DNA of 64,000 nucleotides from CAVYXA01 sp963846775 (GTDB lineage: Bacteria; Verrucomicrobiota; Verrucomicrobiia; Chthoniobacterales; UBA10450). The notes below the pieces were generated by a model. The model did not search any database, had not been told where the DNA came from, and was given only the letters and a program-made list of their open reading frames with translations. The position numbers were made by a program, and so were the translations under genes. Of this stretch, positions 24,913 to 34,425 are shown piece by piece (within the stretch, counting starts at the first letter, position 1; the number at the start of each line of letters is the position of its first letter). The stretch is from the NCBI GenBank assembly GCA_963846775.1, contig CAWJXB010000006.1, positions 1,302,001 to 1,366,000 of the forward strand. Direction: 5' to 3'.

Positions 24913-25524
24913 ATGGACGTACTCCTGGAAAAAAACGAACCGCTGACGGACGCCGAGAAAAAACTTTTTGGCAGTTTCGGCGTTAGCGCAAAGATCCGTC
25001 CGCCGTTTCGGATACTCAATCCGCATCGAATTTTCATCGGGGACCATGTGAGTATTCGAGAAGAATGCTATCTGCATGCCTACGAAGATCTCACGAAGCT
25101 GCATGCTTTGATCGACGATCGATACAAAAGAGATTTTGATCTCGCTCAGTATCAGTACGACTCTCGGATTGTAATCGGGCGCGAGGTTCATGTGGGCAGA
25201 AATTTTTTCATTTCGTGCACCAAGTCAGTCGAGATTGGGAGAAATGTAACGATCTCAGAGCGCGTATTTATTGGCGACAACAATCATTCGTTCTCTCATC
25301 CAGAAGTGCCGATCATGCAGCAACCGAATAAGGTTGGCATCCCAATCGTAATCGGTCCAGGCTCTTGGATCGGGGCTGGGGCCTCACTTTTACCGGGAAC
25401 GCGCCTCGGAAAAAACAATGTTGTGGGTACGCTTTCGGTCGTGAAAGGGGAATTCCCCGACCACGCGGTGATCGGGCCAGAGCCAGCCAAGCTTCTCTTC
25501 GTGAAAAAGTATCCTTCTACTTGA
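24913..25524 (+). CDS. Hexapeptide-repeat acetyltransferase (WbbJ-like)
   Basis: A 203-aa left-handed beta-helix acyltransferase. Hexapeptide repeats run from about residue 35 (IFIGDHVSIREEC) through VIGREVHVGRNFFI, IGRNVTISERVFIGD and IVIGPGSWIGAGASLLPG. The catalytic histidine is probably in GDNNHSFSHPE. It resembles maltose/galactoside O-acetyltransferases found in polysaccharide clusters. Its last 8 bp overlap the convergent WbqC gene. Probably O-acetylates a sugar of the surface glycan; acceptor unknown. Confidence 0.85.
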   Translation: MDVLLEKNEPLTDAEKKLFGSFGVSAKIRPPFRILNPHRIFIGDHVSIREECYLHAYEDLTKLHALIDDRYKRDFDLAQYQYDSRIVIGREVHVGRNFFISCTKSVEIGRNVTISERVFIGDNNHSFSHPEVPIMQQPNKVGIPIVIGPGSWIGAGASLLPGTRLGKNNVVGTLSVVKGEFPDHAVIGPEPAKLLFVKKYPST

Positions 25525-26263
25525 CCGAGCTCGTGTTTTCGGACGGGCCAGGCAGATCGCGCGAAACTTGGTCGAAACTTTTCATATATTCAGTGCTGCG
25601 AGGACCTTCGTTCAGAATAAGATCGACAATGCTGACGCGCGACTCAAAAGGAGGATACAGCTGATCGTAATCAGGATAGCCGGAGTAGTCCATATACGCG
25701 ACCGCGATACCATCACGCTCAAATAGGTCCTCATTCAAGTACGCTTTTGCCGCCGGCCCAGACAAGTATCGCGTCGCTCCACCTTGTTTGCACAGATGAA
25801 CGAGTCTTTCGGTTTTATCCCCAGTCAAATCGTAATCCATCGACCATGATATTCTTCTGCTCATTCCAAGCATTCGGCAAATCTCGACAATGAACCGATG
25901 ATTGATCTCGGAAAGAAACTTTTCGCTCTCGCGCCGATAAAGTTCTTCGAAGATGTCTCGATATTGCCGGAAGTATCTCGCTCTTGAATAATTGTGTTTG
26001 ATCGATGCCCAGTGTCGTTGATTCCATCCGGGATCACTAATTTTTGTGTCTTTAATCTTCTGATAGTATTTCCCTTTCACGCTTACTGGGATGGTCAGCC
26101 AGAGAGGACCACGTGGAGTCTTAATGATGTTTCGATTGCGCCAATCTCTGATTGTATATTGCACGTCGTCATACAGGATGACCTCATCGGCAAAATGAAT
26201 CAGATCAAAATATCCTCGCCACGGGATATAATTTGACTGCACGATGACTATAGTTTTGCTCAT
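25517..26263 (-). CDS. WbqC-like protein
   Basis: A 248-aa protein of the WbqC family, recognised by the start VIVQSNYIPWRGYFDLIH and ADEVILYDDVQYTIRDWRNRN. These are followed by the conserved WLTIPV and, later, GGATRYLSGPAAKAYL. Members occur in O-antigen and capsule clusters, often beside carrier-protein, aminotransferase or methyltransferase genes; their chemistry is poorly defined. It is the only minus-strand gene in an otherwise rightward stretch and overlaps the acetyltransferase stop. Cytoplasmic, with no membrane segments. Confidence 0.85.
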   Translation of the reverse strand: MSKTIVIVQSNYIPWRGYFDLIHFADEVILYDDVQYTIRDWRNRNIIKTPRGPLWLTIPVSVKGKYYQKIKDTKISDPGWNQRHWASIKHNYSRARYFRQYRDIFEELYRRESEKFLSEINHRFIVEICRMLGMSRRISWSMDYDLTGDKTERLVHLCKQGGATRYLSGPAAKAYLNEDLFERDGIAVAYMDYSGYPDYDQLYPPFESRVSIVDLILNEGPRSTEYMKSFDQVSRDLPGPSENTSSVK

Positions 26264-26380
26264 TCGGAGGGATTGACGGTTTTCAGGAGCGGAACCGCAA
26301 AGAATGCGCGATCAGAAGCGCTATGCAAGAGCTGAAAGCCGCAGTGGCAATCAGCTAGGCGAGGCGATGGGATAAGCGGA

Positions 26381-26410
26381 TTGGATTTTATCGTGTCCGG
26401 CGTATATGAT
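26381..26410 (+). promoter_or_regulatory. Putative promoter of the sulfotransferase-GT fusion gene
   Basis: TTGGAT (26381-26386) and TATGAT (26405-26410) with 18-bp spacing resemble sigma70 boxes. Transcription would begin near 26417, downstream of GTG 26413, which supports translation from TTG 26458 behind GGAG (26445-26448). Confidence 0.4.
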
Positions 26411-26457
26411 ACGTGTTTCCATTCGATAGTTTATCCACCTTCTTGGAGCGAAGACAT

Positions 26458-29400
26458 TTGAAGGACGCCTCGACCGCCAATACCGCTGTTTGCATCGCAG
26501 GAGCGCACCGCTCGGGAACGTCGATGCTTACGAGGTTGCTGCACGCCTGCGGACTGTATTTGGGTCCGGAAAATGAATTGATGCCAGCGCAGACCGATAA
26601 CCCTGATGGTTTCTGGGAACATCTTGGTTTCGTGGCGCTGAACGACGAATTGTTGAACGCGCTCGGCGGCGCCTGGGACTTGCCGCCAAGAGCTGACGAG
26701 AGCTTCACTAGCCCTCGACTGGATTCTTTACGCCTGAAAGCGCGGCTGCTGGTTGAGAGATTTGATTCAGGACACGCCTGGGGCTGGAAGGACCCACGCA
26801 ACAGTTTGACGCTGCCATTCTGGCAGGGCCTTTTGCCCGGGCTGAAGACAATCGTCATCGTCCGGAACCCACTCGAAGTTGCGCACTCGATGCAAGAGCG
26901 GAACGGAACATCGTATTCGTTTGGTTTGCGGCTTTGGGAAATCTATAACCGGCGCTTATTCGATGCGCCACACAATCACGACCGGCTCGTCACGCGTTAC
27001 GATTTGTTCTTCGAAAACGCGGAAATGGAATTGCGCCGGATCGCAGAGTTCGCTGATTTGCCCGAAGCAGAAGTAAAGCGCGCCGCGGCGCTCGTGAAAA
27101 CACAAAGACGCCACACGCACTTCACCATTAACCAGCTGATCGATGCCCAGGTCTCGGAGAACGTTATCGAGCTCTACCGCAACTTTATTGCCGAAGCGTC
27201 ACCGCAAAAAACAAATCAAACGAGAATAAAAGTTTCAAAAACTGCGGGAACGGACAGTGATGATTTGCTTCCCGGATCGGTTAGCCGGCTGAACGCTTTT
27301 GTTCCAGAAAGGATAACGCAGATCGAGGATCTCTACCGCGCGCTCCTCGCCCAAGCGGAAGCACGGCACAAGATCGAAATTGAAAGCATCAGTGAGCATT
27401 ATAACACGGAGATCCAGCAACTGTATGAGCGCCTTCGGCAAACGAATGATCTTCTAAAGACTAAAAGCATTGCGGTCGCACAACTGGAGCAACAAACGGC
27501 GGATTTGCTTACGCGCCTGCGGAAACAGCTTTGGGCAACGAAAAGGCTGGCCCGCCTCCTCGACGACACGAAAAACGCCGCGACCCGGCTGCGCAATTCG
27601 CGCCGTTGGAAATTGTCCAATCCCATTGGGGCGCTTCGCGCCAAGCTTTCTCACGGCAAGATATCAGGCGGCTATGGGCATCTGGAGAAAGTGATAACAG
27701 CCTACTCTGAGTGGCGGGCTGCCCATCCGGAGATCGCCAAGATTAAGGAGGAACTGGTAGAACTATCTTTGCCCGCAGCGGCTGCGCGACGTGCGCCTGC
27801 AAGAGAGCCGGTCCCATCCTCTCCTCCAACTCCTGCTGTTCCGGTTGAGACACTCCATTTCGCCGCTCATGGTACGGTGCAGGTTTCGATTGTTATCCCT
27901 GTCTTCAATAAGTTCGAATATACGCACGCTTGTTTGGCCTCGCTTCAGACGGTCAAAGAACCAACGCAATTTGAAGTTGTTATTGTCGATGATGGCTCGA
28001 GCGATCAAACAGCAGAGCTGCTCCGGCGGGTACCTGGTATAACGTACCTGCGAAACGAGACAAATTCCGGCTTTACAGTCTCGTGTAACCGGGGAGCAGA
28101 AGCCGCACGCGGCAAGTATATCGTATTCTTGAACAACGATACAATCGTAACAGATTACTGGCTAACTACCCTGCTTGACACATTCGCGGAAGAGCCGGAG
28201 GCCGGCGTTGTCGGGTCCAAGCTTGTTTACCCCGATGAACGCTTGCAGGAAGCAGGCTGCATAATGTGGCGCGATGGCTCGGCCTGGAACTACGGTAAAT
28301 TCGACGACGCTCGCAAGCCTGAATACAATTACCTCCGCGACGTTGATTATTGCTCGGCGGCGGCTTTGATGATTCCAAGGTCATTGTTCGAATCCGTCGG
28401 CCGATTCGACGCCGCCTACACTCCAGCTTACTACGAAGACACCGATCTTTGCTTCAAGGTCCGCAATCAGGGATTTCGCGTGCTGTATCAACCATGCAGC
28501 GAAGTGATCCATTATGAGGGCGTCACCGGCGGGACCGATATCTCGGCCGGCGCGAAGAAACATCAGGCAATTAATCACGCGACCTTTGTTGCCCGCTGGG
28601 CGGAGGACCTTGCCAGCCGGCCGGCGAATGGAGACTTGGCGTCCCTCAACAAACCCGGATCGGGGAAGAAAAACATTCTGGTAATCGATCATCATGTGCC
28701 TATGCCAGATCGCGACTCCGGTTCATTGCGAATGTCTCAAATTCTGAAACTCCTTCGCCAGATGGATCATCAAGTGACGTTCATCGCAGATAATCTGGCT
28801 GACATTCGGCCTTATACCTGCGAGCTTCAAAAACGCGGGATCGAAGTGCAGCACTATCCCTATATCAAGAGCGTCCGCGATTATGTGATCGAACATGGCC
28901 GTGAATTTGACGTCGTAATCTTAAGCCGATGCGATTTCGCCCGGAAATATATCGATGATATCCGGCTCTTTGCTCCGCAAGCCCGGCTGATCTTCGATAC
29001 TGTCGATCTTCATTTCGTTCGCGAAGCGCGTGAGGCCAGGGTAAAAGGCGACCCCGACGTGCAACGTCAAGCCGAAGAACGGCGAAAATTGGAGTATAAG
29101 TTGATCGATCAAGCGGATGAAACGTGGGTGGTCAGTCCTGCCGAGCAACAGCTGCTAACAAAAGAGCGTCCCAAAGCTTCCATCGCAGTCGTCTCAATGA
29201 TTGTCGATGTTCCTGGATCAAACACGCCTTTCCGGGCACGCCAGGATTTTCTATTCATTGGCAACTTTCAACACAGCCCGAATATCGATGCTGTGCTTTA
29301 CTTTGTAGCGAGCATCTATCCGTTGGTTGTAAAACACCTCCCAGACGCGAAATTCTTCGTCATCGGTGATAAGGTTCCTCCAGAAATACTTGCTTTGGCC

Positions 29401-29829
29401 AGCGAAACGATTGTGATCACCGGGCCACAGTCGGACGTACGGCCATTTTTTGAAAGTGTTAAATTATCCATCGCGCCATTGCGCTACGGCGCCGGCGTGA
29501 AAGGGAAAATCAATCAAAGCCTGGCGTTTGGCGTGCCCGTGGTCGCGACGTCTTGCGGAATTGAAGGCATGGATCTCCACGACGGCGAGGACGTCCTGGT
29601 CGCGGATGAGCCCGAGAAATTTGCTTGCGCAATGGTTGAGCTCTATGACTCTGAAGATCTTTGGAACCGGCTCTCGCAAAACGGGATCAAGAAAACTCGC
29701 TCACTGTACTCGGTTGAGGTCGCGCGGGAGAGGTTGGAGCGCTTGTTCAATAATCAACACGTCCCGCCTGCGGGAGTGCTGTCTCAGAGCTTGAAAGAGC
29801 GCGACCCCGCGGTTGGGATCAGTGCGTGA
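26458..29829 (+). CDS. Three-domain sulfotransferase-GT2-GT4 fusion protein
   Basis: About 1,120 aa with three enzymatic modules. A sulfotransferase-like N-terminus has the PAPS-binding P-loop IAGAHRSGTSMLTRLL and later IVIVRNPLEVAHSM, the 3'-phosphate-site region. A coiled coil covers about residues 290-375, starting ALLAQAEARHKIEIES. A GT2 domain spans about 475-720 (VSIVIPVFNKFEYTH, VVIVDDGSSDQT, VFLNNDTIV). A GT-B domain follows (ILVIDHHVPMPDRDSGS, LFIGNFQHSPNIDAV, APLRYGAGVKGKI). TTG 26458 is chosen because GGAG precedes it and a promoter lies just upstream; GTG 26413 is in frame too. No membrane helices. It probably builds and sulfates a glycan in one polypeptide. The modules are recognisable; acceptors are not. 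Confidence 0.85.
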   Translation: MKDASTANTAVCIAGAHRSGTSMLTRLLHACGLYLGPENELMPAQTDNPDGFWEHLGFVALNDELLNALGGAWDLPPRADESFTSPRLDSLRLKARLLVERFDSGHAWGWKDPRNSLTLPFWQGLLPGLKTIVIVRNPLEVAHSMQERNGTSYSFGLRLWEIYNRRLFDAPHNHDRLVTRYDLFFENAEMELRRIAEFADLPEAEVKRAAALVKTQRRHTHFTINQLIDAQVSENVIELYRNFIAEASPQKTNQTRIKVSKTAGTDSDDLLPGSVSRLNAFVPERITQIEDLYRALLAQAEARHKIEIESISEHYNTEIQQLYERLRQTNDLLKTKSIAVAQLEQQTADLLTRLRKQLWATKRLARLLDDTKNAATRLRNSRRWKLSNPIGALRAKLSHGKISGGYGHLEKVITAYSEWRAAHPEIAKIKEELVELSLPAAAARRAPAREPVPSSPPTPAVPVETLHFAAHGTVQVSIVIPVFNKFEYTHACLASLQTVKEPTQFEVVIVDDGSSDQTAELLRRVPGITYLRNETNSGFTVSCNRGAEAARGKYIVFLNNDTIVTDYWLTTLLDTFAEEPEAGVVGSKLVYPDERLQEAGCIMWRDGSAWNYGKFDDARKPEYNYLRDVDYCSAAALMIPRSLFESVGRFDAAYTPAYYEDTDLCFKVRNQGFRVLYQPCSEVIHYEGVTGGTDISAGAKKHQAINHATFVARWAEDLASRPANGDLASLNKPGSGKKNILVIDHHVPMPDRDSGSLRMSQILKLLRQMDHQVTFIADNLADIRPYTCELQKRGIEVQHYPYIKSVRDYVIEHGREFDVVILSRCDFARKYIDDIRLFAPQARLIFDTVDLHFVREAREARVKGDPDVQRQAEERRKLEYKLIDQADETWVVSPAEQQLLTKERPKASIAVVSMIVDVPGSNTPFRARQDFLFIGNFQHSPNIDAVLYFVASIYPLVVKHLPDAKFFVIGDKVPPEILALASETIVITGPQSDVRPFFESVKLSIAPLRYGAGVKGKINQSLAFGVPVVATSCGIEGMDLHDGEDVLVADEPEKFACAMVELYDSEDLWNRLSQNGIKKTRSLYSVEVARERLERLFNNQHVPPAGVLSQSLKERDPAVGISA

Positions 29830-29857
29830 GATACGCGAGATTTCCGGTTTCTAACGA

Positions 29858-30208
29858 GTGATTAAGGCCTCTCAACCAAGGACGATCACGGGAAAGATCG
29901 TGGCCACGCCGAACCCTGTCCCTTCTGAGAAAGGGTCGCCCGTCGTAGTTTCATGGGAAACAAACGATCGGAGTGGCGGCGAGATTCGTGTTGCAACTTC
30001 CGCCCATGAAGAAGAGCTCGTGACCCGCGGGGGCAGGCGTGGACGGGTTGAAATCGGTTTGCAAAATCCACGCGGCGCCCCGATAATTCCCTCCCAATTA
30101 CGCAAAATATGTCCGACTTGCGCGTTACGAAAATGGAGAGGCCTTCTTTTGTTCGGAGGAGCTCGACTGCAGGATCGACATACGTCGCCACGGCCTTGGA
30201 AGCGTTAG
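29858..30208 (+). CDS. Small Ig-like domain fragment, doubtful gene
   Basis: GTG 29858 opens a frame of 116 aa. The first 65 residues look like a beta-sandwich domain often found attached to glycosyltransferases and sulfatases: ATPNPVPSEKGSPVVVSWE, then GEIRVATSAHEEELV. The remaining 50 residues are Arg/Cys-rich and not protein-like. A related continuation (starting RFAKSTRRPDNS) can be read one frame over and runs into the GSCFA gene, so another frameshift near 30050 is possible. It could be a decayed remnant or the N-terminus of the next gene. Confidence 0.35.
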   Translation: MIKASQPRTITGKIVATPNPVPSEKGSPVVVSWETNDRSGGEIRVATSAHEEELVTRGGRRGRVEIGLQNPRGAPIIPSQLRKICPTCALRKWRGLLLFGGARLQDRHTSPRPWKR

Positions 30209-31178
30209 AGAACTGGCGTAAGAATGAGGTGCGATGCTGGTACAAGGAGGACGTCGATCCCAGTGATCCTGACGGTAAGTTCGCCTTCCAGCGTCTGAGA
30301 CAAGACTGGTTTACACCAGAAGTTCATCCAAAGTTTCGCTTCACTCGCGACGATAAGTTTTTCGCGATCGGGTCGTGTTTCGCGCGTGGGCTCGAGGGAT
30401 CGCTCATCAAACACAAGATTATTACAGAAAGCGCCGCCCGGGAATTTGCCGTGTTCGCGCCGCTCGTTTTGAAGGGGACCGCTCTTGGAATTACGAATAA
30501 GTACAACACATTTGCGATTCTCAATGACTTGCGCTGGGCGCTTGATCCCGATGCAGAATTCCCGATCGATTCCATTGTCCCCGTTAGTGATGGCACGTGG
30601 CTCGATCCACATGTCAATCCAACACTAAAGCGCGGAACCCTTGAAGAAACGCTGGGGCGACGGCGGCTTCTTCAGTCAGTTACGAGGCGCATAAGGGATT
30701 GTCGGGCCGTGATCGTTACCATGGGGGGCTGATCGAGCTCTGGCGTGACAGTGAGGCCGATGTATTTCTCAACATGACCCCGGCATCTCAGGTTCATATG
30801 ACCGCACCCGAGCGCTATGAGTTTCACATCAGCAGTTATGCCCAGAATTGGGCGAACCTGGAAGCTATTCACGATCTTCTGTCGCAATATGGCCATCCTG
30901 ATTTGCGGATTGTGGTTACGGTTTCGCCGGTCCCATTACTCAACACCTTTTCGACTATGGACGTCGTTGTAGCCAACACCTACTCGAAATCGCTTCTCCG
31001 AACTCTGGCGCAGGACTGGGCAATGGCACACGACAACGTGGACTACTTTCCCAGTTACGAGATCGTTTTAAATTCAGAGCGTTCATTAGTATGGATCGAT
31101 GATCGGCGGCACGTTACCGTCGCCGGGCGAGATCATATCATGGACGTTTTCCTGAAGTCTTACCTTAGAGATAGCTGA
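30109..31178 (+). pseudogene. GSCFA-domain protein, frameshifted in a G6 tract
   Basis: Two frames together encode one GSCFA-family protein. 30109-30732 contains KFFAIGSCFARGLEG, the motif that names the family, and ends VIVTMGG-stop. The frame from about 30720 continues GLIELWRDSEADVF through YFPSYEIVLNSERS to 31178. The break is at the run of six G at 30723-30728. The intact relative at 40422-41417 reads VIITLGLVEVWRDK through this point, showing that one codon frame is shared. GSCFA proteins are SGNH-hydrolase-like and probably act on glycans, perhaps as esterases or acyltransferases. It lies between the fusion GT and a sulfotransferase on the same strand. Confidence 0.85.
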
Positions 31179-31217
31179 TTGTAGAAAGGTTACCGCGTCT
31201 TCAGCAGAGCTTGGGTT

Positions 31218-32156
31218 ATGGTAGTCAACAAGCCGATTTTCATTATTGGCTCGCCGCGATCGGGAACAAGCATTCTCACTTGGTGCCTGGGACAGCACCC
31301 AAACATGTTTCCACTCCCGGAATCAAATTGGATGGGGGATTTTGCGCGCCATGTTGCAATCGGATACGACGTTGGCACGTCGCGCGGGGACCGAAGCGTC
31401 CTGAGCGCAATGGATATTGGACGAGATGAGTTCTTTGCCCATTTTGGCCAAAGCATTAATCAGTTGATTCTTGCGCACCACCGGGATTTGGACGGCAAAC
31501 GCAAGATCGCCCCTTCTGCCGAACCCAAAATGCGCTGGGTGGATGGCACACCGGAGTACTCCCTGCACGTTTACGCTTTACTAAAGCTTTTTCCTGCGGC
31601 GCTGTTTATTCACATTGTCCGCGACGTGCGCGATGTCGTGAAGTCGATGCTTAACTTCCACCGTCTCGCCGGCTTTCAGCTCGTCCGAAGCGAGGAAGAC
31701 GCGTACAAATATTGGCTGCGCACGGTCAAGGCGTGCGTTCAGGCGGAGCAAGCTTGCGGACCTCGTGTCGTTCGTCGCATTCGATATGCCGCCTTAATCG
31801 CTAACCCAGAGACTGCCATTCGCTCGCTGTTAGAGTTCGCCGGCGAGCCATATGTTTCAAAGTGCCTGGAGCCCCTCTCAAAACGCATCAATAGTTCTAA
31901 TGTGCCGGCTGATTTTCGGAGCGATGACACAGCTACCGACCCTGCTGTTGTTGAGGAGGCAACACGATTGAGCCGAAATATCGAAGAAACCGCTCAATCG
32001 AGCATGGTTTCACGTGCGGCATTTGACGAAATGGAGACTGCATTTGCCAAGCGGGTTCAACATGCTGCAACCCTTGATGACCAATATCAGCGAGCTCTGC
32101 AGATTATCCGCGACCTGAAGCAACCCAGCGCACTCGCCCGAGGTCGAACTGCATGA
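31218..32156 (+). CDS. Sulfotransferase
   Basis: A 312-aa PAPS-dependent sulfotransferase of the Sulfotransfer_1/3 type. The 5'-phosphosulfate loop is FIIGSPRSGTSILTWCLG at residues 7-24, and the 3'-phosphate-binding region is FIHIVRDVRDVVKSML near 135-150. It is cytoplasmic, with no membrane segment. Its stop overlaps the next ATG by 4 bp (ATGA), so it is coupled to the methyltransferase-GT2 fusion. It is the second of three sulfotransferase domains in the locus, pointing to a sulfated glycan or glycolipid. No PAPS-synthesis genes are in the window. Confidence 0.88.
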   Translation: MVVNKPIFIIGSPRSGTSILTWCLGQHPNMFPLPESNWMGDFARHVAIGYDVGTSRGDRSVLSAMDIGRDEFFAHFGQSINQLILAHHRDLDGKRKIAPSAEPKMRWVDGTPEYSLHVYALLKLFPAALFIHIVRDVRDVVKSMLNFHRLAGFQLVRSEEDAYKYWLRTVKACVQAEQACGPRVVRRIRYAALIANPETAIRSLLEFAGEPYVSKCLEPLSKRINSSNVPADFRSDDTATDPAVVEEATRLSRNIEETAQSSMVSRAAFDEMETAFAKRVQHAATLDDQYQRALQIIRDLKQPSALARGRTA

Positions 32157-33664
32157 AAGCTAGTCAAGGCATTAGCACACTGGAAATTCCCGAATCACCA
32201 ACCAAAGAAGCGTGGGGTCCAGCAGCTTTGAATGAACGACGCGAGCGAACGCGGGAGCACCTCGAGAACCTGGCAGAGAAACGCGAATACTGGATCGAAC
32301 ACAACCGCTATTATTACAAGCTTATCGGACGCCTGTTGCAGTTTCTGGTCGAGCCGAACATGCGGGTCCTTTCTATTCGTTGCAGCACGGGCGCGTTTCT
32401 AGCGGCCATGCGACCGAAGATTGGAAAGGGGATTGAAATTTCTCTCGACATGATTGCGGTGGCAAAGCGACGCCATCCGCAATTCAGCTATCACCTGGCC
32501 TTTCCGGATACCGATCAATTCCCGGCCTGTTTCGCGGAAGGCGAGAAGTTTGATTACATCGCGTTCAACGATATCGATGATACCGTTGACGTTCAGCGGG
32601 CCTTGCAAAACCTGAAGCCGCTGTGCGAACGCCATACGCGTGTTCTCATTACGACCTACAATCACCTGTGGGAACCTTTGGTCACCTTCGCCGAATGGCT
32701 CGGCATGAAGGTGCCGCGGATCGAGCAAAACTGGCTTTCAGGCGCCGATGTTCGAAATCTGCTGGCCTTAAGCGGCTATGAAGCACTGGAAACCCGCCGG
32801 GTAGTCCTTTGTCCAAAATACATCCCGCTTGTCTCCGCCTTTTTGAATAGTTTTTGCGCACGGCTGCCGGGCTTAAATCGGCTGTGCATGACAGAACTAC
32901 ACGTTGCCCGCCTTATTCCTGCGCCTATCGATCGAGATAAACTGAGCGTCTCTGTGATCATTCCGTGTAAGAACGAGCGCGGAAATGTGGCGGATGCGGT
33001 CCGACGCATTCCTTCGTTAGGTGAGCGCACTGAAATCATTTTCTGCGATGATAAATCGACGGATGGAACCGCCGATGAAGTAGGGCGGATGCAGGAGATG
33101 CACCCGGACCGTGACATCCGCCTGCAGATGGGACCCGGGATCTGCAAATCGAAGAATGTCTGGACCGGTTTCGACGCCGCCTCCGGCGATATTCTTATGA
33201 TCCTGGACGCCGATCTTACTACTATGCCCGAAGAGCTGCCTTACTTCGTAGAAGCTATCGCTTCCGGTAGGGCCGAATTCGTTAATGGCTCTCGCCTGAT
33301 CTACCCAGTACCTCGCGGAGCTATGAAGGGAGCTAACATGTTAGGCAACAAATTCTTTAGCCTGGCATTTTCCTACCTGCTCAATCAGCGCGTTAAGGAT
33401 ACCCTTTGCGGGACGAAAGTGCTTTGGAGAGGCGACTGGCAACGCATCAAGTTATTCCGTGGCACCTGGGGGATCGAGGATCGGTGGGGCGACTACGAAT
33501 TGCTCTTTGGTGCGTCCAAATTGAATCTGCGCATCGTTGATCTGCCCGTTCACTATCAGGAACGCGTTTATGGTACAACCAAGATGACCAAGGTCTTTCA
33601 AAACGGCCTGATTATGCTCCAGATGTGCTGTCACGGATTTCTCAAGCTTAAACTTGGATACTGA
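32153..33664 (+). CDS. Methyltransferase-like / GT2 glycosyltransferase fusion
   Basis: A 503-aa two-domain protein. Residues about 55-245 look like a class I methyltransferase, but motif I reads VLSIRCSTGAFLAAM in place of the usual GCGTG, so SAM binding may be weak or lost. Residues about 262-490 are a GT2 domain: VSVIIPCKNERGNVADAV, IFCDDKSTDGTADEV, LMILDADLTTMPEEL (metal-binding D-x-D), CGTKVLWRGDW. The GT2 part resembles enzymes that use polyprenyl phosphate or sugar acceptors, but no C-terminal membrane helices are present. Start ATG 32153 overlaps the sulfotransferase stop. Its function in the locus is glycan assembly; the substrate is unknown. Confidence 0.85.
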   Translation: MKASQGISTLEIPESPTKEAWGPAALNERRERTREHLENLAEKREYWIEHNRYYYKLIGRLLQFLVEPNMRVLSIRCSTGAFLAAMRPKIGKGIEISLDMIAVAKRRHPQFSYHLAFPDTDQFPACFAEGEKFDYIAFNDIDDTVDVQRALQNLKPLCERHTRVLITTYNHLWEPLVTFAEWLGMKVPRIEQNWLSGADVRNLLALSGYEALETRRVVLCPKYIPLVSAFLNSFCARLPGLNRLCMTELHVARLIPAPIDRDKLSVSVIIPCKNERGNVADAVRRIPSLGERTEIIFCDDKSTDGTADEVGRMQEMHPDRDIRLQMGPGICKSKNVWTGFDAASGDILMILDADLTTMPEELPYFVEAIASGRAEFVNGSRLIYPVPRGAMKGANMLGNKFFSLAFSYLLNQRVKDTLCGTKVLWRGDWQRIKLFRGTWGIEDRWGDYELLFGASKLNLRIVDLPVHYQERVYGTTKMTKVFQNGLIMLQMCCHGFLKLKLGY

Positions 33665-33702
33665 AGATTGTGTCCGTGGTAGACTTTTTCGATCGTTAGG
33701 CG

Positions 33703-34425
33703 ATGGAGGCGCGACTTCAGCACGAGATCGAGCACGGCCGTTATCTGGCCGAACATGGCGCCGCCGAAATCTGGAATTGGGAGGGCCCGGCCGGGCGACT
33801 CCGCTGGAAGCGCCGTGTGCAAATGCTGACGCAACATCTCACTGTGGGCATGAAGGTTTTGGAACTCGGATGTGGCACGGCTTACTTTACCCGGGAATTA
33901 GTGCCGACCGGAGCGGAAATCACAGCTATTGATATCTCACCAGAGTTACTCGAAATGGCTCGCCGCAACTGTGCCGCTTCGAACGTTTCTTTTGAAATCG
34001 CGAACGCTTATGCTCTGAACTATCCGAATGCCACATTTGATTCCGTCGTCGGCAGTTCCGTTCTTCACCACCTTGAGATCGAGCAAGCATTGCAACAGAT
34101 TTATCGCGTGTTGCGGCCGGGAGGCATCATTGCCTTCACCGAACCCAACATGTTGAATCCGCAAATTGCGGTGCAAAAGAATCTGCCTGCCGTAAAAAAA
34201 CGGCTGGGCGATTCCCCGGATGAAACCGCATTCTTTCGCTGGCCATTGCGACAGCGGCTGCAACGGGCGGGCTTTCGGGAAATTCAAATCACACCTTTCG
34301 ACTTTCTTCATCCGAAGATTCCGGCTCGCTACATCCCGATCGTTAAATCAATTGGAAACTTTCTCGAAAAGACGCCGCTTCTTTCGGAAATCGCCGGGTC
34401 GCTTTACATCCGGGGGAAGAAATGA
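33703..34425 (+). CDS. Class I SAM methyltransferase
   Basis: A 240-aa Methyltransf_11/25-type protein. Motif I is VLELGCGTAYFTREL at about residues 47-61, followed by ITAIDISPELLEMARR (acidic residue binding the ribose) and SVVGSSVLHHLEIEQAL. It is cytoplasmic. Its final ATGA overlaps the next methyltransferase start, so the two are translationally coupled. ATG 33703 is the first possible start after the fusion gene. Likely modifies a sugar or lipid in the surface-glycan pathway. Confidence 0.88.
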   Translation: MEARLQHEIEHGRYLAEHGAAEIWNWEGPAGRLRWKRRVQMLTQHLTVGMKVLELGCGTAYFTRELVPTGAEITAIDISPELLEMARRNCAASNVSFEIANAYALNYPNATFDSVVGSSVLHHLEIEQALQQIYRVLRPGGIIAFTEPNMLNPQIAVQKNLPAVKKRLGDSPDETAFFRWPLRQRLQRAGFREIQITPFDFLHPKIPARYIPIVKSIGNFLEKTPLLSEIAGSLYIRGKK

